A DNA stretch of 64,000 nucleotides from Actinomycetes bacterium (GTDB lineage: Bacteria > Actinomycetota > Acidimicrobiia > Acidimicrobiales > Aldehydirespiratoraceae): positions 43,537 through 107,536 of the forward strand of contig JAJRXC010000002.1 of the NCBI GenBank assembly GCA_024276495.1, read 5' to 3'. A program made the translations under genes and the position numbers. Numbering within the stretch: the stretch's first letter is position 1; every line of letters starts with the position of its first letter. This document shows, piece after piece, positions 1-9,354 of the stretch. The notes under the pieces were generated by a model that did no database searches, had not been told where the DNA came from, and saw only the letters and a list, made by a program, of their open reading frames with translations.

Positions 1-44
1 AGGAGCTGAAGGCCGCACGAGCCGCGAAGGCGGGCGACCCGTGA
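1..44 (+). CDS. C-terminal end of an upstream gene (partial)
   Basis: A frame beginning at base 3 gives 13 residues (ending AAKAGDP) and then TGA at 42-44. That TGA overlaps the GTG of the next gene by four bases (GTGA), the coupling seen throughout the window, so this is probably the 3' end of a co-transcribed gene. Too little is present to name the product. Confidence 0.55.
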   Translation, partial: ELKAARAAKAGDP

Positions 45-904
45 CCGGACTCGCCGAACCGCCCGCGCCGGGGCAGCCGATGCTCCCCGCCGGCACCTAC
101 GCCGACGACGTCGTGCTCGTCACCGGGGGTGGCACCGGAATCGGGCGGGCCATCGCGGTCGAGTTCGCCCGGCTCGGTGCGAGCATCGCGATCGCCAGCC
201 GCGACGGCGACCACCGCCAACGGGGCGTCGCCGCGGTCGAAGCGGCCGGCGGTCGGGGCTTCGGGGTCGAGCTCGACGTTCGTGATCCCGACGCGGTCGC
301 CGGCGCCTTCGAGTCCGTCGACGCGGCACTCGGTCCGGTCACCGTTCTCGTCAACAACGCGGCGGGCAACTTCGCCGCCCCGGCGGAGAAGATGTCGCCG
401 CGGGCCTGGCGCTCGGTCACCGGAAGCGTGCTCGACGGCACGTTCTACTGCTCTTCGGAGCTCGCCCGCCGCGCCATCGGGGCCCGACGGCCCGCCTCGA
501 TCCTCAACATCGGGGCCACCTACGCCTGGACCGGCGGCCCCGGCACCGCCCATTCGGCCGCGGCGAAGGCCGGCGTCGCCAACCTCACGATGTCGCTCGC
601 CGTGGAATGGGCACCCCACGGGATCCGGGTCAACGGCCTCGTCCCCGGCAGCTTTCCCCACGACGATCATCCCGAGGCGCTTCGCCGGGGCCGCACCGAC
701 GAAGGCCTCGCCCGTCGCATCCCGGCCGGGCGGGTCGGGCGGCTCCACGAGCTCGGCTGGGCCGCCACCTACCTGTGCTCGCCCTACGCCGCGTACCTCA
801 CCGGTCACATGCTGGTGCTGGACGGGGCCAACTGGCTCCGTCGCGGCCTCACGATGCCGACGTTCACGCCCGTGCACGAACAGTTCCCCTCCCGAGAGAA
901 GTAG
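41..904 (+). CDS. SDR oxidoreductase, 2,4-dienoyl-CoA reductase-like
   Basis: A 287-residue short-chain dehydrogenase/reductase. The Rossmann glycine motif TGGGTGIG lies at residues 28-35 and NNAAGN at 105-110. The usual YxxxK catalytic pair is replaced by SAAAK (172-176). Dienoyl-CoA and trans-2-enoyl-CoA reductases of the SDR family also have a small residue in that place and keep the Lys, so reduction of an unsaturated acyl-CoA is the best guess. The GTG at 41 overlaps the upstream stop; an ATG at 80 (MLPAGTY) is a credible alternative start that would match relatives beginning just before the Rossmann strand. It heads a run of co-directional genes reaching 6827. Confidence 0.75.
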   Translation: MTGLAEPPAPGQPMLPAGTYADDVVLVTGGGTGIGRAIAVEFARLGASIAIASRDGDHRQRGVAAVEAAGGRGFGVELDVRDPDAVAGAFESVDAALGPVTVLVNNAAGNFAAPAEKMSPRAWRSVTGSVLDGTFYCSSELARRAIGARRPASILNIGATYAWTGGPGTAHSAAAKAGVANLTMSLAVEWAPHGIRVNGLVPGSFPHDDHPEALRRGRTDEGLARRIPAGRVGRLHELGWAATYLCSPYAAYLTGHMLVLDGANWLRRGLTMPTFTPVHEQFPSREK

Positions 905-911
905 CCACGCC

Positions 912-2378
912 GTGACCGACATCGAACGCACCCGCCGCGCCCTCTACATCGACGGTGTCTGGGTCGACACGGAACAGACCGCCTCCGTGACCAACCCGGC
1001 CACCGAGGACGAGCTCGGCGTCGCCCCGGTGGGGACCGCGGCGCACGCCGAAGCCGCCCTCGCCGCCGCCCGAGCCGCCGCCGACGACCGACGCTGGAGC
1101 GGGCTGACCCCGAAGGACCGCGTGCGTCTGCTGCGCCGCTTCACCGACGCGCTTCGAGACCGCGAAGAGGCACTCGTCGCGCTCGTCATCGACGAGTGCG
1201 GCGCACCGGGGCGGCTCGCCAAGATCCTCCACTACCGCACCGGCATGGACCATTTCGACTGGTATGTCGACGCGGCCGATCGTGACCCGATCGAGCCGCG
1301 CCGGTTCGCACCTCTGCCCGGCGGCGGAACCGGCGCGGCGGTCGTCGTACGGGAACCCGCCGGCGTCGTCGCCGCGATCACGCCGTTCAACTTCCCGTTC
1401 TTCCTCAACGTCCAGAAGGTGGCCCCCGCCCTCGCCGCGGGGAACTGCGTCGTGTTGAAGCCGTCACCGCTCACACCGCTGCAGGCCCTGGTCCTGGCCG
1501 ACGTCGCGGAGGAGGTCGAGCTGCCACCGGGCGTGCTCAACGTCGTGACCGGCGACATCGACGTCGGCCAGGTCCTCACGACCGACCCCCGCGTCGACCT
1601 GGTCTCGTTCACCGGTTCCGACCTGGTCGGCGCGGCCGTCATGGCCCAGGCCAGCCCCAACCTCACCCGGGTGTTGTTGGAACTGGGCGGCAAGTCCGCG
1701 CTGATCGTGCGCGACGACGCCGATCTCGATGTCGCCGTGCCGACCGCGCTGATGAACTTCATCACCCAGGCCGGACAGGGCTGCGCCTTGTGCACCCGCC
1801 ACATCGTGCACGAGTCGATCCACGACACGTTCGTCGAACAGCTCGTGGCGTTCACCTCGATGGTGACGGTCGGCGATCCCCACGACCGCGGCACCGCGAT
1901 GGGTCCGCTGATCAGCGCGGCCCAACGGGACCGGGTCGAGGGATTCGTGGCGACCGCCCGCGCCGAGGGCGCGACCCTCGCCGCCGGCGGCTCCCGACCA
2001 TCGGGCCTCGACCGCGGCTTCTTCTTCGAGCCGACGGTGTTCACCGACGTCGCGAACTCCTCGACGCTCGCCCGCAACGAGGTGTTCGGCCCGGTGGCCG
2101 CCGTCATCTCCTTCGCCGACGACGACGAAGCCGTCGCGATCGCGAACGACAGCCCCTACGGCCTGGCCGGCGCGATCGTCTCGCACGACGCCGACGCCGC
2201 GTTTCGGATGGCGCTGCGCATGCACACCGGCTACGTCACGATCAACGGCGGATCGGGGGCCATGGACCCGGCCCTCCCGTTCGGCGGCGTCGGCCGATCC
2301 GGCATCGGCCGCGAGCTCGGCATCGAGGGACTCGACTGCTACACGGAGACGAAGTCGATCGACATGAGGATCGGATGA
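912..2378 (+). CDS. Aldehyde dehydrogenase family protein
   Basis: A 488-residue NAD(P)-dependent aldehyde dehydrogenase of normal family length. Visible are TPFNFPFF (158-165), FTGSDLVG (233-240), the general-base Glu257 in LELGGK and the catalytic Cys291 in GQGCALC. The GTG at 912 is eight bases after the preceding SDR stop; an open frame continues upstream but has no ALDH-like sequence. The stop overlaps the next start as ATGA. It probably oxidises an aldehyde made by the neighbouring SDRs or P450s; the substrate cannot be read from the sequence. Confidence 0.88.
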   Translation: MTDIERTRRALYIDGVWVDTEQTASVTNPATEDELGVAPVGTAAHAEAALAAARAAADDRRWSGLTPKDRVRLLRRFTDALRDREEALVALVIDECGAPGRLAKILHYRTGMDHFDWYVDAADRDPIEPRRFAPLPGGGTGAAVVVREPAGVVAAITPFNFPFFLNVQKVAPALAAGNCVVLKPSPLTPLQALVLADVAEEVELPPGVLNVVTGDIDVGQVLTTDPRVDLVSFTGSDLVGAAVMAQASPNLTRVLLELGGKSALIVRDDADLDVAVPTALMNFITQAGQGCALCTRHIVHESIHDTFVEQLVAFTSMVTVGDPHDRGTAMGPLISAAQRDRVEGFVATARAEGATLAAGGSRPSGLDRGFFFEPTVFTDVANSSTLARNEVFGPVAAVISFADDDEAVAIANDSPYGLAGAIVSHDADAAFRMALRMHTGYVTINGGSGAMDPALPFGGVGRSGIGRELGIEGLDCYTETKSIDMRIG

Positions 2379-3199
2379 TGCACGAATCGGGATACGACGG
2401 ATGTTCGACCCTCGTGGTCGGCGCGGCCTCGGGCATGGGTCGGGCCGCGACCGCGATGCTCCTGGCCCAGGGGGCCGAGGTTCGCACCGTCGACCTCGCG
2501 ACCCACGACCTCGCCGTCGCCGATCACCTCTCGGTCGACCTCCGAGACGAGGGCGCCGCGGCCGGTGTGGCCGAGTGGGCCCCGGCGGATCTCGACGCGG
2601 TCTTCTTGTGTGCCGGACTTCCGCAGACCCACCCGGCGGCCGAGGTCGTCACGGTCAATTTCGTGACCGCCCGGGCCCTGGTCGACGCGCTCGCGCCGAA
2701 GACCCGGCGAGGCGGGTCGATCACCGCCATCGTGTCGATGACCTACGGCTGGGAACGAACCGCCGGCCTGGTCGGCGACCTGGTCGCGACCGTCGACGAG
2801 GCGGCCGCGAGGACGTGGCTCGACGACAACGTCGAGGCCCTCGGGGATCCCTACATCGCGTCGAAGCTCGCCCTCACCGCGTGGGCCCTCGGCAGGGCGG
2901 CCCCGCTGATGTCCGAACGAGGCGTACGACTGAACCTGCTCGGGCCGGGCAGCACCGAGACGCCGATGTACCGTCACTTCGAGCAGGCCGTCGGCGCGGA
3001 GACGCTGGCGATGACGACCGCAGTGGTCGGTCGCACCAGCACCGCCGACGAGCAGGCCGGCGCCTTGTTGTTCCTCGGCCATCCCGCCAACGCCTACATG
3101 GTCGGCACCCTGCTGTTGAACGACGGCGGCATGAGCGCCGCCATGGCGGCGGGCTCGTTCGCTCGAGCCCATCGGAAATCGATCGAGAACAGGAGCTGA
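2375..3199 (+). CDS. SDR oxidoreductase, 3-alpha-hydroxysteroid dehydrogenase-like
   Basis: A 274-residue SDR with the cofactor motif GAASGMG at 16-22, Ser121 in VSMTYGW and a complete catalytic YIASK at 160-164. The shortened central region and the GDPYIASKLALTAWA block resemble the 3-alpha-hydroxysteroid dehydrogenase/carbonyl reductase group, so a hydroxysteroid or similar alicyclic alcohol is plausible (inference). The start ATG at 2375 overlaps the aldehyde dehydrogenase stop; a second ATG follows at 2378. Confidence 0.78.
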   Translation: MMHESGYDGCSTLVVGAASGMGRAATAMLLAQGAEVRTVDLATHDLAVADHLSVDLRDEGAAAGVAEWAPADLDAVFLCAGLPQTHPAAEVVTVNFVTARALVDALAPKTRRGGSITAIVSMTYGWERTAGLVGDLVATVDEAAARTWLDDNVEALGDPYIASKLALTAWALGRAAPLMSERGVRLNLLGPGSTETPMYRHFEQAVGAETLAMTTAVVGRTSTADEQAGALLFLGHPANAYMVGTLLLNDGGMSAAMAAGSFARAHRKSIENRS

Positions 3200-3200
3200 C

Positions 3201-4088
3201 GTGGGGGGACTCAACACCGACCTGACCGGCCGGGTCGCGGTGGTCACCGGGTCGAGCAAGGGGCTCGGCGCGGAGACGGTGACGTTGTTGGCCACGATGG
3301 GCGCGATCCCGGTCGTGACCTACAACAGCGACGCCGACTCGGCCACTGCGGTCGCCGCCGCGATCGGCGAGGCCGGTGGCACGGCCCACGTGCACCGGCT
3401 CGACATGGGCTCGGTGGACTCGATCCAGGAGTTCTTCGAGTGGCTGCGCGGCGACGACGGCCCCGGCGGGATCGACATCTTCGTCGCCAACGCGGCCGCC
3501 ACCGCCTTCAAGGACCTGATCGATCAGAAGCCGCACAACGTCGATCGCACGTTCGCCATCTCGGTGACCGGGTTCCTCGAAGCGACCCGCCATTGCGTGC
3601 CGATCATGCAGGCCCGCGGCGGCGGCCGGCTCGTGGTCGTGTCGGGAGGCGACACCCGCACGTTCGGACCGACCCACGGGCTTCTCGCCGCCGCCAAGGC
3701 AGCGATGGAGGTGATGGTCCAGTACCTCCAGGTGGAGCTGGCCGGGACCGGCGTCACCTCGATCGGGGTCAACCCCGGCGTCTTCCACTCCGATGGACCC
3801 CGGCTGATGTTCGGCGAGTTGTACGACACGATCATGGGCCTGGTCGGCGCGACCAGTCCGGTCGGACGGGTCCCCGAGCCGGCCGAGGCCGCCCAGGTCA
3901 TCGCCTTGGCCTGCACCGACGCGGCGGCGTTGATGACCGGATCGACCATCGTCGCCGACGGAGGCGACGTCTTCGCTAAGCCCGGAAAGCTCGTCGAAAC
4001 GGCCTTCCGGCTCCAGCGCGAGACGGTCACCGAACTGATCGAACAGATGGGCCCGACCCCGTGGCCGACCCCCGAAGTTAACGACTGA
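3201..4088 (+). CDS. Atypical SDR protein lacking the catalytic tyrosine
   Basis: A 295-residue SDR-fold protein. The NADP-type motif TGSSKGLG sits at 16-23. The active-site segment reads THGLLAAAK: the Lys is present, but the position four residues before it is Leu and the one seven before (Tyr in FabL-type enoyl reductases) is His, so neither usual Tyr exists. It may be an enoyl-reductase-like or non-classical SDR, or catalytically altered. The GTG start at 3201 follows the previous stop by one base, with AGGAG just upstream. Confidence 0.75.
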   Translation: MGGLNTDLTGRVAVVTGSSKGLGAETVTLLATMGAIPVVTYNSDADSATAVAAAIGEAGGTAHVHRLDMGSVDSIQEFFEWLRGDDGPGGIDIFVANAAATAFKDLIDQKPHNVDRTFAISVTGFLEATRHCVPIMQARGGGRLVVVSGGDTRTFGPTHGLLAAAKAAMEVMVQYLQVELAGTGVTSIGVNPGVFHSDGPRLMFGELYDTIMGLVGATSPVGRVPEPAEAAQVIALACTDAAALMTGSTIVADGGDVFAKPGKLVETAFRLQRETVTELIEQMGPTPWPTPEVND

Positions 4089-4098
4089 GGAGAACCAC

Positions 4099-5148
4099 AT
4101 GAACAACCCGACGAAACCGGAGCTCCGCCGCGACGCGCCGGTGCGCGACTTCGGCTGCTACGGCTTCCAGACAATAAACGGGTTCGTCAAGGCCAACCCC
4201 GACTTCGGCTTCGGCGGTCATCCACTCAACGGGATGCCGTTGCAGACCATTTGGATGTACGGCTCGTTCTACGGCGTCGACACCGGCAACTACTACGCGG
4301 CCCTGCGCCACATGAACCCGACTTCGGCCCTGGCGTTCCTCTTCTACAAGGCCGAGCCCGACGGTGACTTCCAGACCGTCCCCGGCGCGGGCCAGCGGGC
4401 CTACAAGGGCGGCGTGTTCAACACGACGATCGATGACCGCATCGGCATCTGGGATGTGATGACCGGGCCCGACAACCAGTTCTTCACGCTCAACACCGCG
4501 CCCGACGGGCACACGATCTACAAGGAGCGCGGCTACATCGACGTGCACGGTCACCAACGAGGCGACCTCATGCAGTCGGTCGTCCTCGACGCCAAATCGC
4601 CGATGACGTACACCAGCCGGTGCATCGTCGCCGAGGGCACCGTGATGGGCGAGCCGGTGGAGGGATTCTTCTTCGTCGACCAACACCATCTCGGCCAGGC
4701 CCAGGACTGGCTCGTCTCGGAGTTCTTCCACGGTGTCCAGGGCATCTGGGTGATCTTCTCGACCGAGTACGAGGACGGTTCGTGGGACATCGGCAACCTC
4801 TTCTGGGGCTACGGCGGGTTCGGCTCCGCCATGATCCAGAGCAGCAACGGCGACCGGATGGCGACCACCACCATTCGAGCCGAGGTCGACGAGGACGAGG
4901 ACTTCTACACCCACGAAGCCCGCTTCTATCTCGGCAACAACGAAGAAGAGATCTGGAAGTTCAACTGCCGACACCCGGAGGGCCATCCGCGGATGCCGCT
5001 CATGAAGGTGCCCGGTAGCCCGAAGTGGAACGAAGGGGTCGTCACCAGGGTCGGCGACGATCGGCAGTGGAAACGAACCGAGGCGTGGATGGAGACATAC
5101 CCGTCGACGATCAAGAACCTTGCCGCCGGCACCGCCCCCCGGCTCTGA
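4099..5148 (+). CDS. Conserved protein, possibly lipocalin/AttH-CrtC-like
   Basis: A 349-residue soluble protein, not firmly recognised. It is rich in aromatic residues and has alternating beta-strand-like segments (for example GFFFVDQHH and GIWVIFSTEYEDGSW). This resembles the duplicated beta-barrel of AttH/hydroxyneurosporene-synthase-like proteins, but the assignment rests on pattern only. There is no signal peptide or membrane segment. GAGGAG lies before the ATG at 4099. It sits between an SDR and a hydrolase in the same operon, so a lipid or isoprenoid substrate is a reasonable guess. Confidence 0.6.
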   Translation: MNNPTKPELRRDAPVRDFGCYGFQTINGFVKANPDFGFGGHPLNGMPLQTIWMYGSFYGVDTGNYYAALRHMNPTSALAFLFYKAEPDGDFQTVPGAGQRAYKGGVFNTTIDDRIGIWDVMTGPDNQFFTLNTAPDGHTIYKERGYIDVHGHQRGDLMQSVVLDAKSPMTYTSRCIVAEGTVMGEPVEGFFFVDQHHLGQAQDWLVSEFFHGVQGIWVIFSTEYEDGSWDIGNLFWGYGGFGSAMIQSSNGDRMATTTIRAEVDEDEDFYTHEARFYLGNNEEEIWKFNCRHPEGHPRMPLMKVPGSPKWNEGVVTRVGDDRQWKRTEAWMETYPSTIKNLAAGTAPRL

Positions 5149-5992
5149 GCATCACCTCGTCTCGCGCGCCGGCCACCGGATCGGGGTGACCCGGTGGCCG
5201 GGTGACGGCGAGCCGTTGCTGCTGACCCACGGTGCGGGACTGGGCGCCGACGTGTTCTCCCCGGCCGGGCCTCGGCTCGCCCGCCGCTGGGACGTGTACG
5301 CCGTCGATCTTCGGGGCCACGGACGCAGCGACGGCGACGGCGATCACGAGATCGCGCCCCACACGCAGGACCTTCTGGCCGTCGTCGACGAGCTCGACCT
5401 CTCGAAGGCGCACGTCTTCGGCCACTCCTTCGGTGGTCTGATCGCCCTGCAGACGGCCGTCGAGGCACCGGATCGTTTCGCCGGCGTGCTCGCCTTCGAA
5501 CCCGCGGTTCCCCATCCCGACGAGACGCCGACGGCGACCGCCGAACGGCTCGCCCAGAACACCAGGTGGATCCTGGCCCGCGACGCGTGGTGGCCCGACG
5601 CCGACGCGCTGCGCGCCCACTTCTCGACGGTGCGGGCCTATTCCGAGCTCGGCACCGAGTTCGTGGATGCCCTGATCACCCACGGAACCGTTCCCGAGAA
5701 CGGCGGCGTGCGCCTCCGGTCCGGTCCGGAGGTCGAGGCGGAGTTGTTCCGGGTCGCGGTGACCCAGGCCGGTGGGGTCGGTCACCGCGACCGGCTGTCG
5801 AGTCTCGGCACCGCCGCGGTGCCGATCATGTTGGTCTGCGGCGACGGAAGCGGGTTCCGGCTCGACGTGTACCGTCGGGTGGCGGCCCTGGCCGGCGTCG
5901 GGCTCGACATCATCCCGGGTGGCCACTTCGCACCCTTCCAGTCCGCCGACCGATTCGTCGCCCTGATCGAGGAGCATCTCCATGACCGATGA
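5120..5992 (+). CDS. Alpha/beta hydrolase
   Basis: A 290-residue alpha/beta-hydrolase. The HGAG oxyanion-hole segment is at 37-40, the nucleophile Ser103 is in GHSFGG, and a catalytic His is in GGHFAPF near the C terminus. The DLRGHGRSDG stretch is typical of the family. The first possible start is a TTG at 5120 that overlaps the preceding gene by 29 bases; no better in-frame start lies before the first beta strand, so the exact start is uncertain. It overlaps the following enoyl-CoA hydratase by 11 bases. Esterase, lactonase or C-C hydrolase activity are all possible. Confidence 0.8.
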   Translation: MPPAPPPGSEHHLVSRAGHRIGVTRWPGDGEPLLLTHGAGLGADVFSPAGPRLARRWDVYAVDLRGHGRSDGDGDHEIAPHTQDLLAVVDELDLSKAHVFGHSFGGLIALQTAVEAPDRFAGVLAFEPAVPHPDETPTATAERLAQNTRWILARDAWWPDADALRAHFSTVRAYSELGTEFVDALITHGTVPENGGVRLRSGPEVEAELFRVAVTQAGGVGHRDRLSSLGTAAVPIMLVCGDGSGFRLDVYRRVAALAGVGLDIIPGGHFAPFQSADRFVALIEEHLHDR

Positions 5993-6827
5993 GACGACGT
6001 CCTCGGGTCGTACCCGGGTGATCGACACGGGCACCGACACCGTCCGCGTCGAGGTGGTCGACCGGGTCGGCGTCATCACGTTGACCCGACCCGGTCGCCG
6101 AAACGCGCTCCATCCGGCGATGTACACACCGATGATCGAGGCGGTCGAGACGTTCGCCGACGACCCCGATGTCGGCTGTGTCGTGGTCACCGGCGAGGGT
6201 TCCGCGTTCTGCGCCGGCGGCGATGTCGCCGGGGGCGGCGGTTCTCGTCGCGAGGGTCCTCGCCCGTCGGCCGCGGAGCAGGCGGCGGCGTTGACCGCCC
6301 GGTCCCGCATCTCGGTGGTGTTGCGCGACGCGCCGATCGTGTCGATCGCCGCGCTCAACGGCGCCGCGGTCGGCGCCGGTCTGTCGATCGCGTTGGCCTG
6401 CGATCTGCGAATCGCCACCGCGTCGGCGTCCCTCGTGACCGGCTGGGCCCGGCTCGGCTTCTCCGGCGACTTCGGGGGACCCTGGCTCCTGGCGGACCTG
6501 CTCGGCCGCGGTCGAGCCCTCGACCTCATCGCCGGCAACGCCCGACTCGACGCGGCCGAGGCGGCCTCGATGGGGCTCGTGCACCGGGTCGTTCCCGACG
6601 ACGAGTTCGAGGCGGCCTGGCGATCCTGGGCCCACACCTTCGCCCATGGTCCGCAGCCCGCCATCGCCCTGATCAAGCAGAACGTCGCCAACACCGGGCG
6701 TCTCGGTCTGGCCGAGGCCGTCGCGGTCGAGGCCGCCAACATGATCGAGTGCGCGGCATCGGCCGATCACCGCGAAGGGGTCAGGGCCTGGATGGAGAAG
6801 CGGTCGCCGCGGTTCGGGGCGCGCTGA
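5982..6827 (+). CDS. Enoyl-CoA hydratase/isomerase family protein
   Basis: A 281-residue crotonase-fold protein. The CoA/oxyanion segments are GSAFCAGGDV and ALNGAAVGAGLS. The region that usually carries the first catalytic Glu reads ARLGFSGDFGG, as in an actinobacterial subgroup, so it may act as isomerase or hydratase on an unusual acyl-CoA. ATG at 5982. It is the last gene of the plus-strand run; a convergent acyl-CoA dehydrogenase ends 11 bases beyond, with no obvious terminator between them. Confidence 0.85.
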   Translation: MTDETTSSGRTRVIDTGTDTVRVEVVDRVGVITLTRPGRRNALHPAMYTPMIEAVETFADDPDVGCVVVTGEGSAFCAGGDVAGGGGSRREGPRPSAAEQAAALTARSRISVVLRDAPIVSIAALNGAAVGAGLSIALACDLRIATASASLVTGWARLGFSGDFGGPWLLADLLGRGRALDLIAGNARLDAAEAASMGLVHRVVPDDEFEAAWRSWAHTFAHGPQPAIALIKQNVANTGRLGLAEAVAVEAANMIECAASADHREGVRAWMEKRSPRFGAR

Positions 6828-6837
6828 CGCGACCGGT

Positions 6838-8115
6838 TCAGCGCCGGAGGTCGCGAAACGCCACGTCGTCGTCGACCGGCGGCTCCCGGGGCAAGCCGAG
6901 GGCCCGCTCTCCGATGATGTTGCGTTGGATCTCGTTGGTGCCCCCACCGATCGACGGCACGTGGCTCGACAGGGCGACCTGCTGGATGCGGCCGTCCTGG
7001 GTGGTGCCGGGACCGACGAGCATGCCCTCGGCGCCGAGAAGGGCCATCGACAGGTCGCGGGACCGGTGGGCCAGCATCGCCAGGGCCAGCTTCCCGATCG
7101 ACGCTTCCGGACCGACCCGACCCTGCTTCGCGTTGTCGCGCACCCGCTGGTTGGTGAGGCGGTAGACCTCGCTGTGGATGTGGTAGTCGGCGAGTTGCCG
7201 ACGCAGGACCGGGTGGCGGGCGAGCCCCCGGTCGCGGGCGAGCTCGATGATCGTACGGGAGCCGAGCAACACCTCGCCGCGTCGACGCGACGGCTTCGGC
7301 CGCGAACGTCTCGCGGCGAGAAGCTCGCCGACGGGCCGGTCGAGGTTGCCGCCGAGGGGTCCCGCGGGCATGGTCGGGAGCCCACGATTGCGGCGCGCGG
7401 TGACCGCGGCGCGTTCGTGGGAGAGCGTCGTCTTGGCGACCGTCCATCCCTCGTCGATTCCGCCGATCACGTCGGCGACCCGGGCCCGGGCGCCGTCGAG
7501 GAACACCTCGCAGAACTCGGCCGCCCCGTTCATCTGAACGAGCGGTCGGACGTCGATGCCGGGCTGGTCCATCTCGATCATCATCCACGACAGGCCGCGG
7601 TGTTTCGCCACATCGGGGTTCGTCCGCGCCAGCAGCATGCCATGGTCGGAGCCGTGGGCGAACGAGCTCCACACCTTCTGGCCGGTGATCACGAACTCGT
7701 CTCCGTCCCGGACGGCGCGGGTGGTGAGGCCGGCCAGATCCGAACCGGCCCCCGGTTCGCTGAACAGCTGGCACCACGCCTGCGCGCCGGCCGCGACGGG
7801 CCGGACGAAGCGGCGCTGTTGGGCGTCGGTGCCGTGGGTGAGCACCGTGGGCGCTCCCATGTTCGGCCCGTTGCCGTCGGGCAGCCCGATCACCCCGGCC
7901 GCCGCGAGGGCGGCCGCGATCGTGTGGGCCTCGCGGCGGGTGGCCCCGCACCCTCCCAGTCCCTGGGGCCAGGTCGGGAACGCGAAGCCGGCATCGGCGA
8001 GCGCGTCCCACCACCGCCGCAGCGACATGGTCTCGTCCCAGGTGGCGCGCACCCAGTCGGCGACCGTCGTCTCGAGCTCGGGCCGGGGTGGCTCGGGCGG
8101 CGGCCGTCGATTCAC
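6838..8115 (-). CDS. Acyl-CoA dehydrogenase
   Basis: A 425-residue flavoprotein of the acyl-CoA dehydrogenase family. The FAD/substrate loop reads CQLFSEPGAGSDLAGLTT, followed by FVITGQKVWSS, and the C-terminal cofactor motif is IGGGTNEIQRNIIGERALG. I chose the GTG at 8115 because it overlaps the stop of the CoA-transferase (GTGA) and is followed at once by family-like sequence; the frame upstream is low-quality and lies under the transferase gene. Co-transcribed with that CoA-transferase, it probably performs the alpha,beta-desaturation after CoA activation. Confidence 0.9.
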   Translation of the reverse strand: MNRRPPPEPPRPELETTVADWVRATWDETMSLRRWWDALADAGFAFPTWPQGLGGCGATRREAHTIAAALAAAGVIGLPDGNGPNMGAPTVLTHGTDAQQRRFVRPVAAGAQAWCQLFSEPGAGSDLAGLTTRAVRDGDEFVITGQKVWSSFAHGSDHGMLLARTNPDVAKHRGLSWMMIEMDQPGIDVRPLVQMNGAAEFCEVFLDGARARVADVIGGIDEGWTVAKTTLSHERAAVTARRNRGLPTMPAGPLGGNLDRPVGELLAARRSRPKPSRRRGEVLLGSRTIIELARDRGLARHPVLRRQLADYHIHSEVYRLTNQRVRDNAKQGRVGPEASIGKLALAMLAHRSRDLSMALLGAEGMLVGPGTTQDGRIQQVALSSHVPSIGGGTNEIQRNIIGERALGLPREPPVDDDVAFRDLRR

Positions 8116-9341
8116 GTGATCGCGCCGTCGATCTTCAGCTGGATCAGCGCCTCGTCGTCGCGTCCGAGAGAACGCACGATCTCGTCGGTGTGCTCGGCGA
8201 ACTGCGGCCCGCGCTGCACGACGAAGGGCGTCTCGTCGAACTGCACCGGGCTCGACGCGAGCTCGCGTTCGTTTCCGTCGTCGTCGAGCACCGTCAGGAT
8301 GTAGCCGTTGGCCCGAACCTGCGGGTCGGCCGCCAGCTCGAGGGGCGACTGGACCTTGGCCCATTGGCCGTCGAGGGTCCGCAGCTGCTCGGCCCAGTGG
8401 TCGAACGGGCGGGCCGCGATGGCATCGGCGATGAGCGCGCCGGCCTCACTCGCGTTGGCCATCAGCTTCTCCGCGGTGTCGAACCGCTCGTCGTCGATCA
8501 GGTCGTCGCGGCCGATGTGGCGGCACACGTCGGCCCAGTAGCGGCCGGGCTGGAGCATCGTGAGGTTGATGAAACGATCGTCGGCGGTGCGAAACGTGCC
8601 GATGAGCGGGTTGAAGACCATGTGCGGCCGTCCGTCGACCCGTTCCACGTGGGGATCCTTCCCCGTGAGCAGGGCGTTCCCGACGGAGAGGGCGGAGGCC
8701 CAGGTGGCGGTCGACAGCAGCGACACGTCGACGACGGTCGCCTCACCGGTTCGCTCCCGCTGGAGCAGGGCCGCGGCGATTCCGCCGGCGAGGATGGCAC
8801 CACCCATCGAGTCGCCGTAGGCACCGGCCGGCATGGGCGAGATCAGGGGTGCGCCACGCAACGTCGCGCCGTGGGCTCCCCCGCCGCGGCACCAGAACAC
8901 GCTGAGGTCGTAGCCGCCGTCGCCCGCTTCGGGTCCCCGCGGTCCGTGGGCCGAGCCCCGGGCGTAGACGATGTCGGGGTTGACGGCCCGGATGTCGTCG
9001 ACCCCGAGACCGAGCTTGGTGACCGCACCGGGCAGGAAGTTGGTGATGAAGACGTCGGCGGGTTCGACCAGTTCGTCGAGCAGGCTTCTGCCGGTCGGCG
9101 TCTCGAGGGCGATTCCGATGCTGCGCTTGCCCCGGTTCGGGTGCTCCATGAGCGGCTGGAACGATCCGGCCGCGGCGCCGCCGGTGCCGAGGGTGATCCC
9201 CCGTTGGGCGTCGCCGGTGACTGCGTGCTCGACCTTGATGACGTCGGCCCCCCAGTCGGCGAGGACCGCACCGGCCGCGGGCACGAACGTGTACTGGGCG
9301 ACTTCGACGATCTTGATTCCCGCCAGGGGCTGGTTGGACAC
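8112..9341 (-). CDS. Family III CoA-transferase (CaiB/BaiF)
   Basis: A 409-residue family III (formyl-CoA-transferase-like) enzyme. The N terminus has GIKIVEVAQ and GADVIKVE, and the putative catalytic Asp is in AGAYGDSMGG with the expected following block AAALLQRERTG. It would move CoA between carboxylic acids. The start is GTG at 9341. The mRNA leader would be short, because the palindromic operator at 9355-9371 lies only 14 bases upstream. It heads a two-gene operon with the acyl-CoA dehydrogenase. Confidence 0.9.
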   Translation of the reverse strand: MSNQPLAGIKIVEVAQYTFVPAAGAVLADWGADVIKVEHAVTGDAQRGITLGTGGAAAGSFQPLMEHPNRGKRSIGIALETPTGRSLLDELVEPADVFITNFLPGAVTKLGLGVDDIRAVNPDIVYARGSAHGPRGPEAGDGGYDLSVFWCRGGGAHGATLRGAPLISPMPAGAYGDSMGGAILAGGIAAALLQRERTGEATVVDVSLLSTATWASALSVGNALLTGKDPHVERVDGRPHMVFNPLIGTFRTADDRFINLTMLQPGRYWADVCRHIGRDDLIDDERFDTAEKLMANASEAGALIADAIAARPFDHWAEQLRTLDGQWAKVQSPLELAADPQVRANGYILTVLDDDGNERELASSPVQFDETPFVVQRGPQFAEHTDEIVRSLGRDDEALIQLKIDGAIT

Positions 9342-9354
9342 TCCGCTCTCTTTC

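Noticed and set aside
129..911. Upstream extension of the aldehyde dehydrogenase frame
   Set aside because: The extension lies in another frame of the SDR gene and reads as Ser/Arg/Pro-rich shadow; the GTG at 912 gives a normal-length enzyme.
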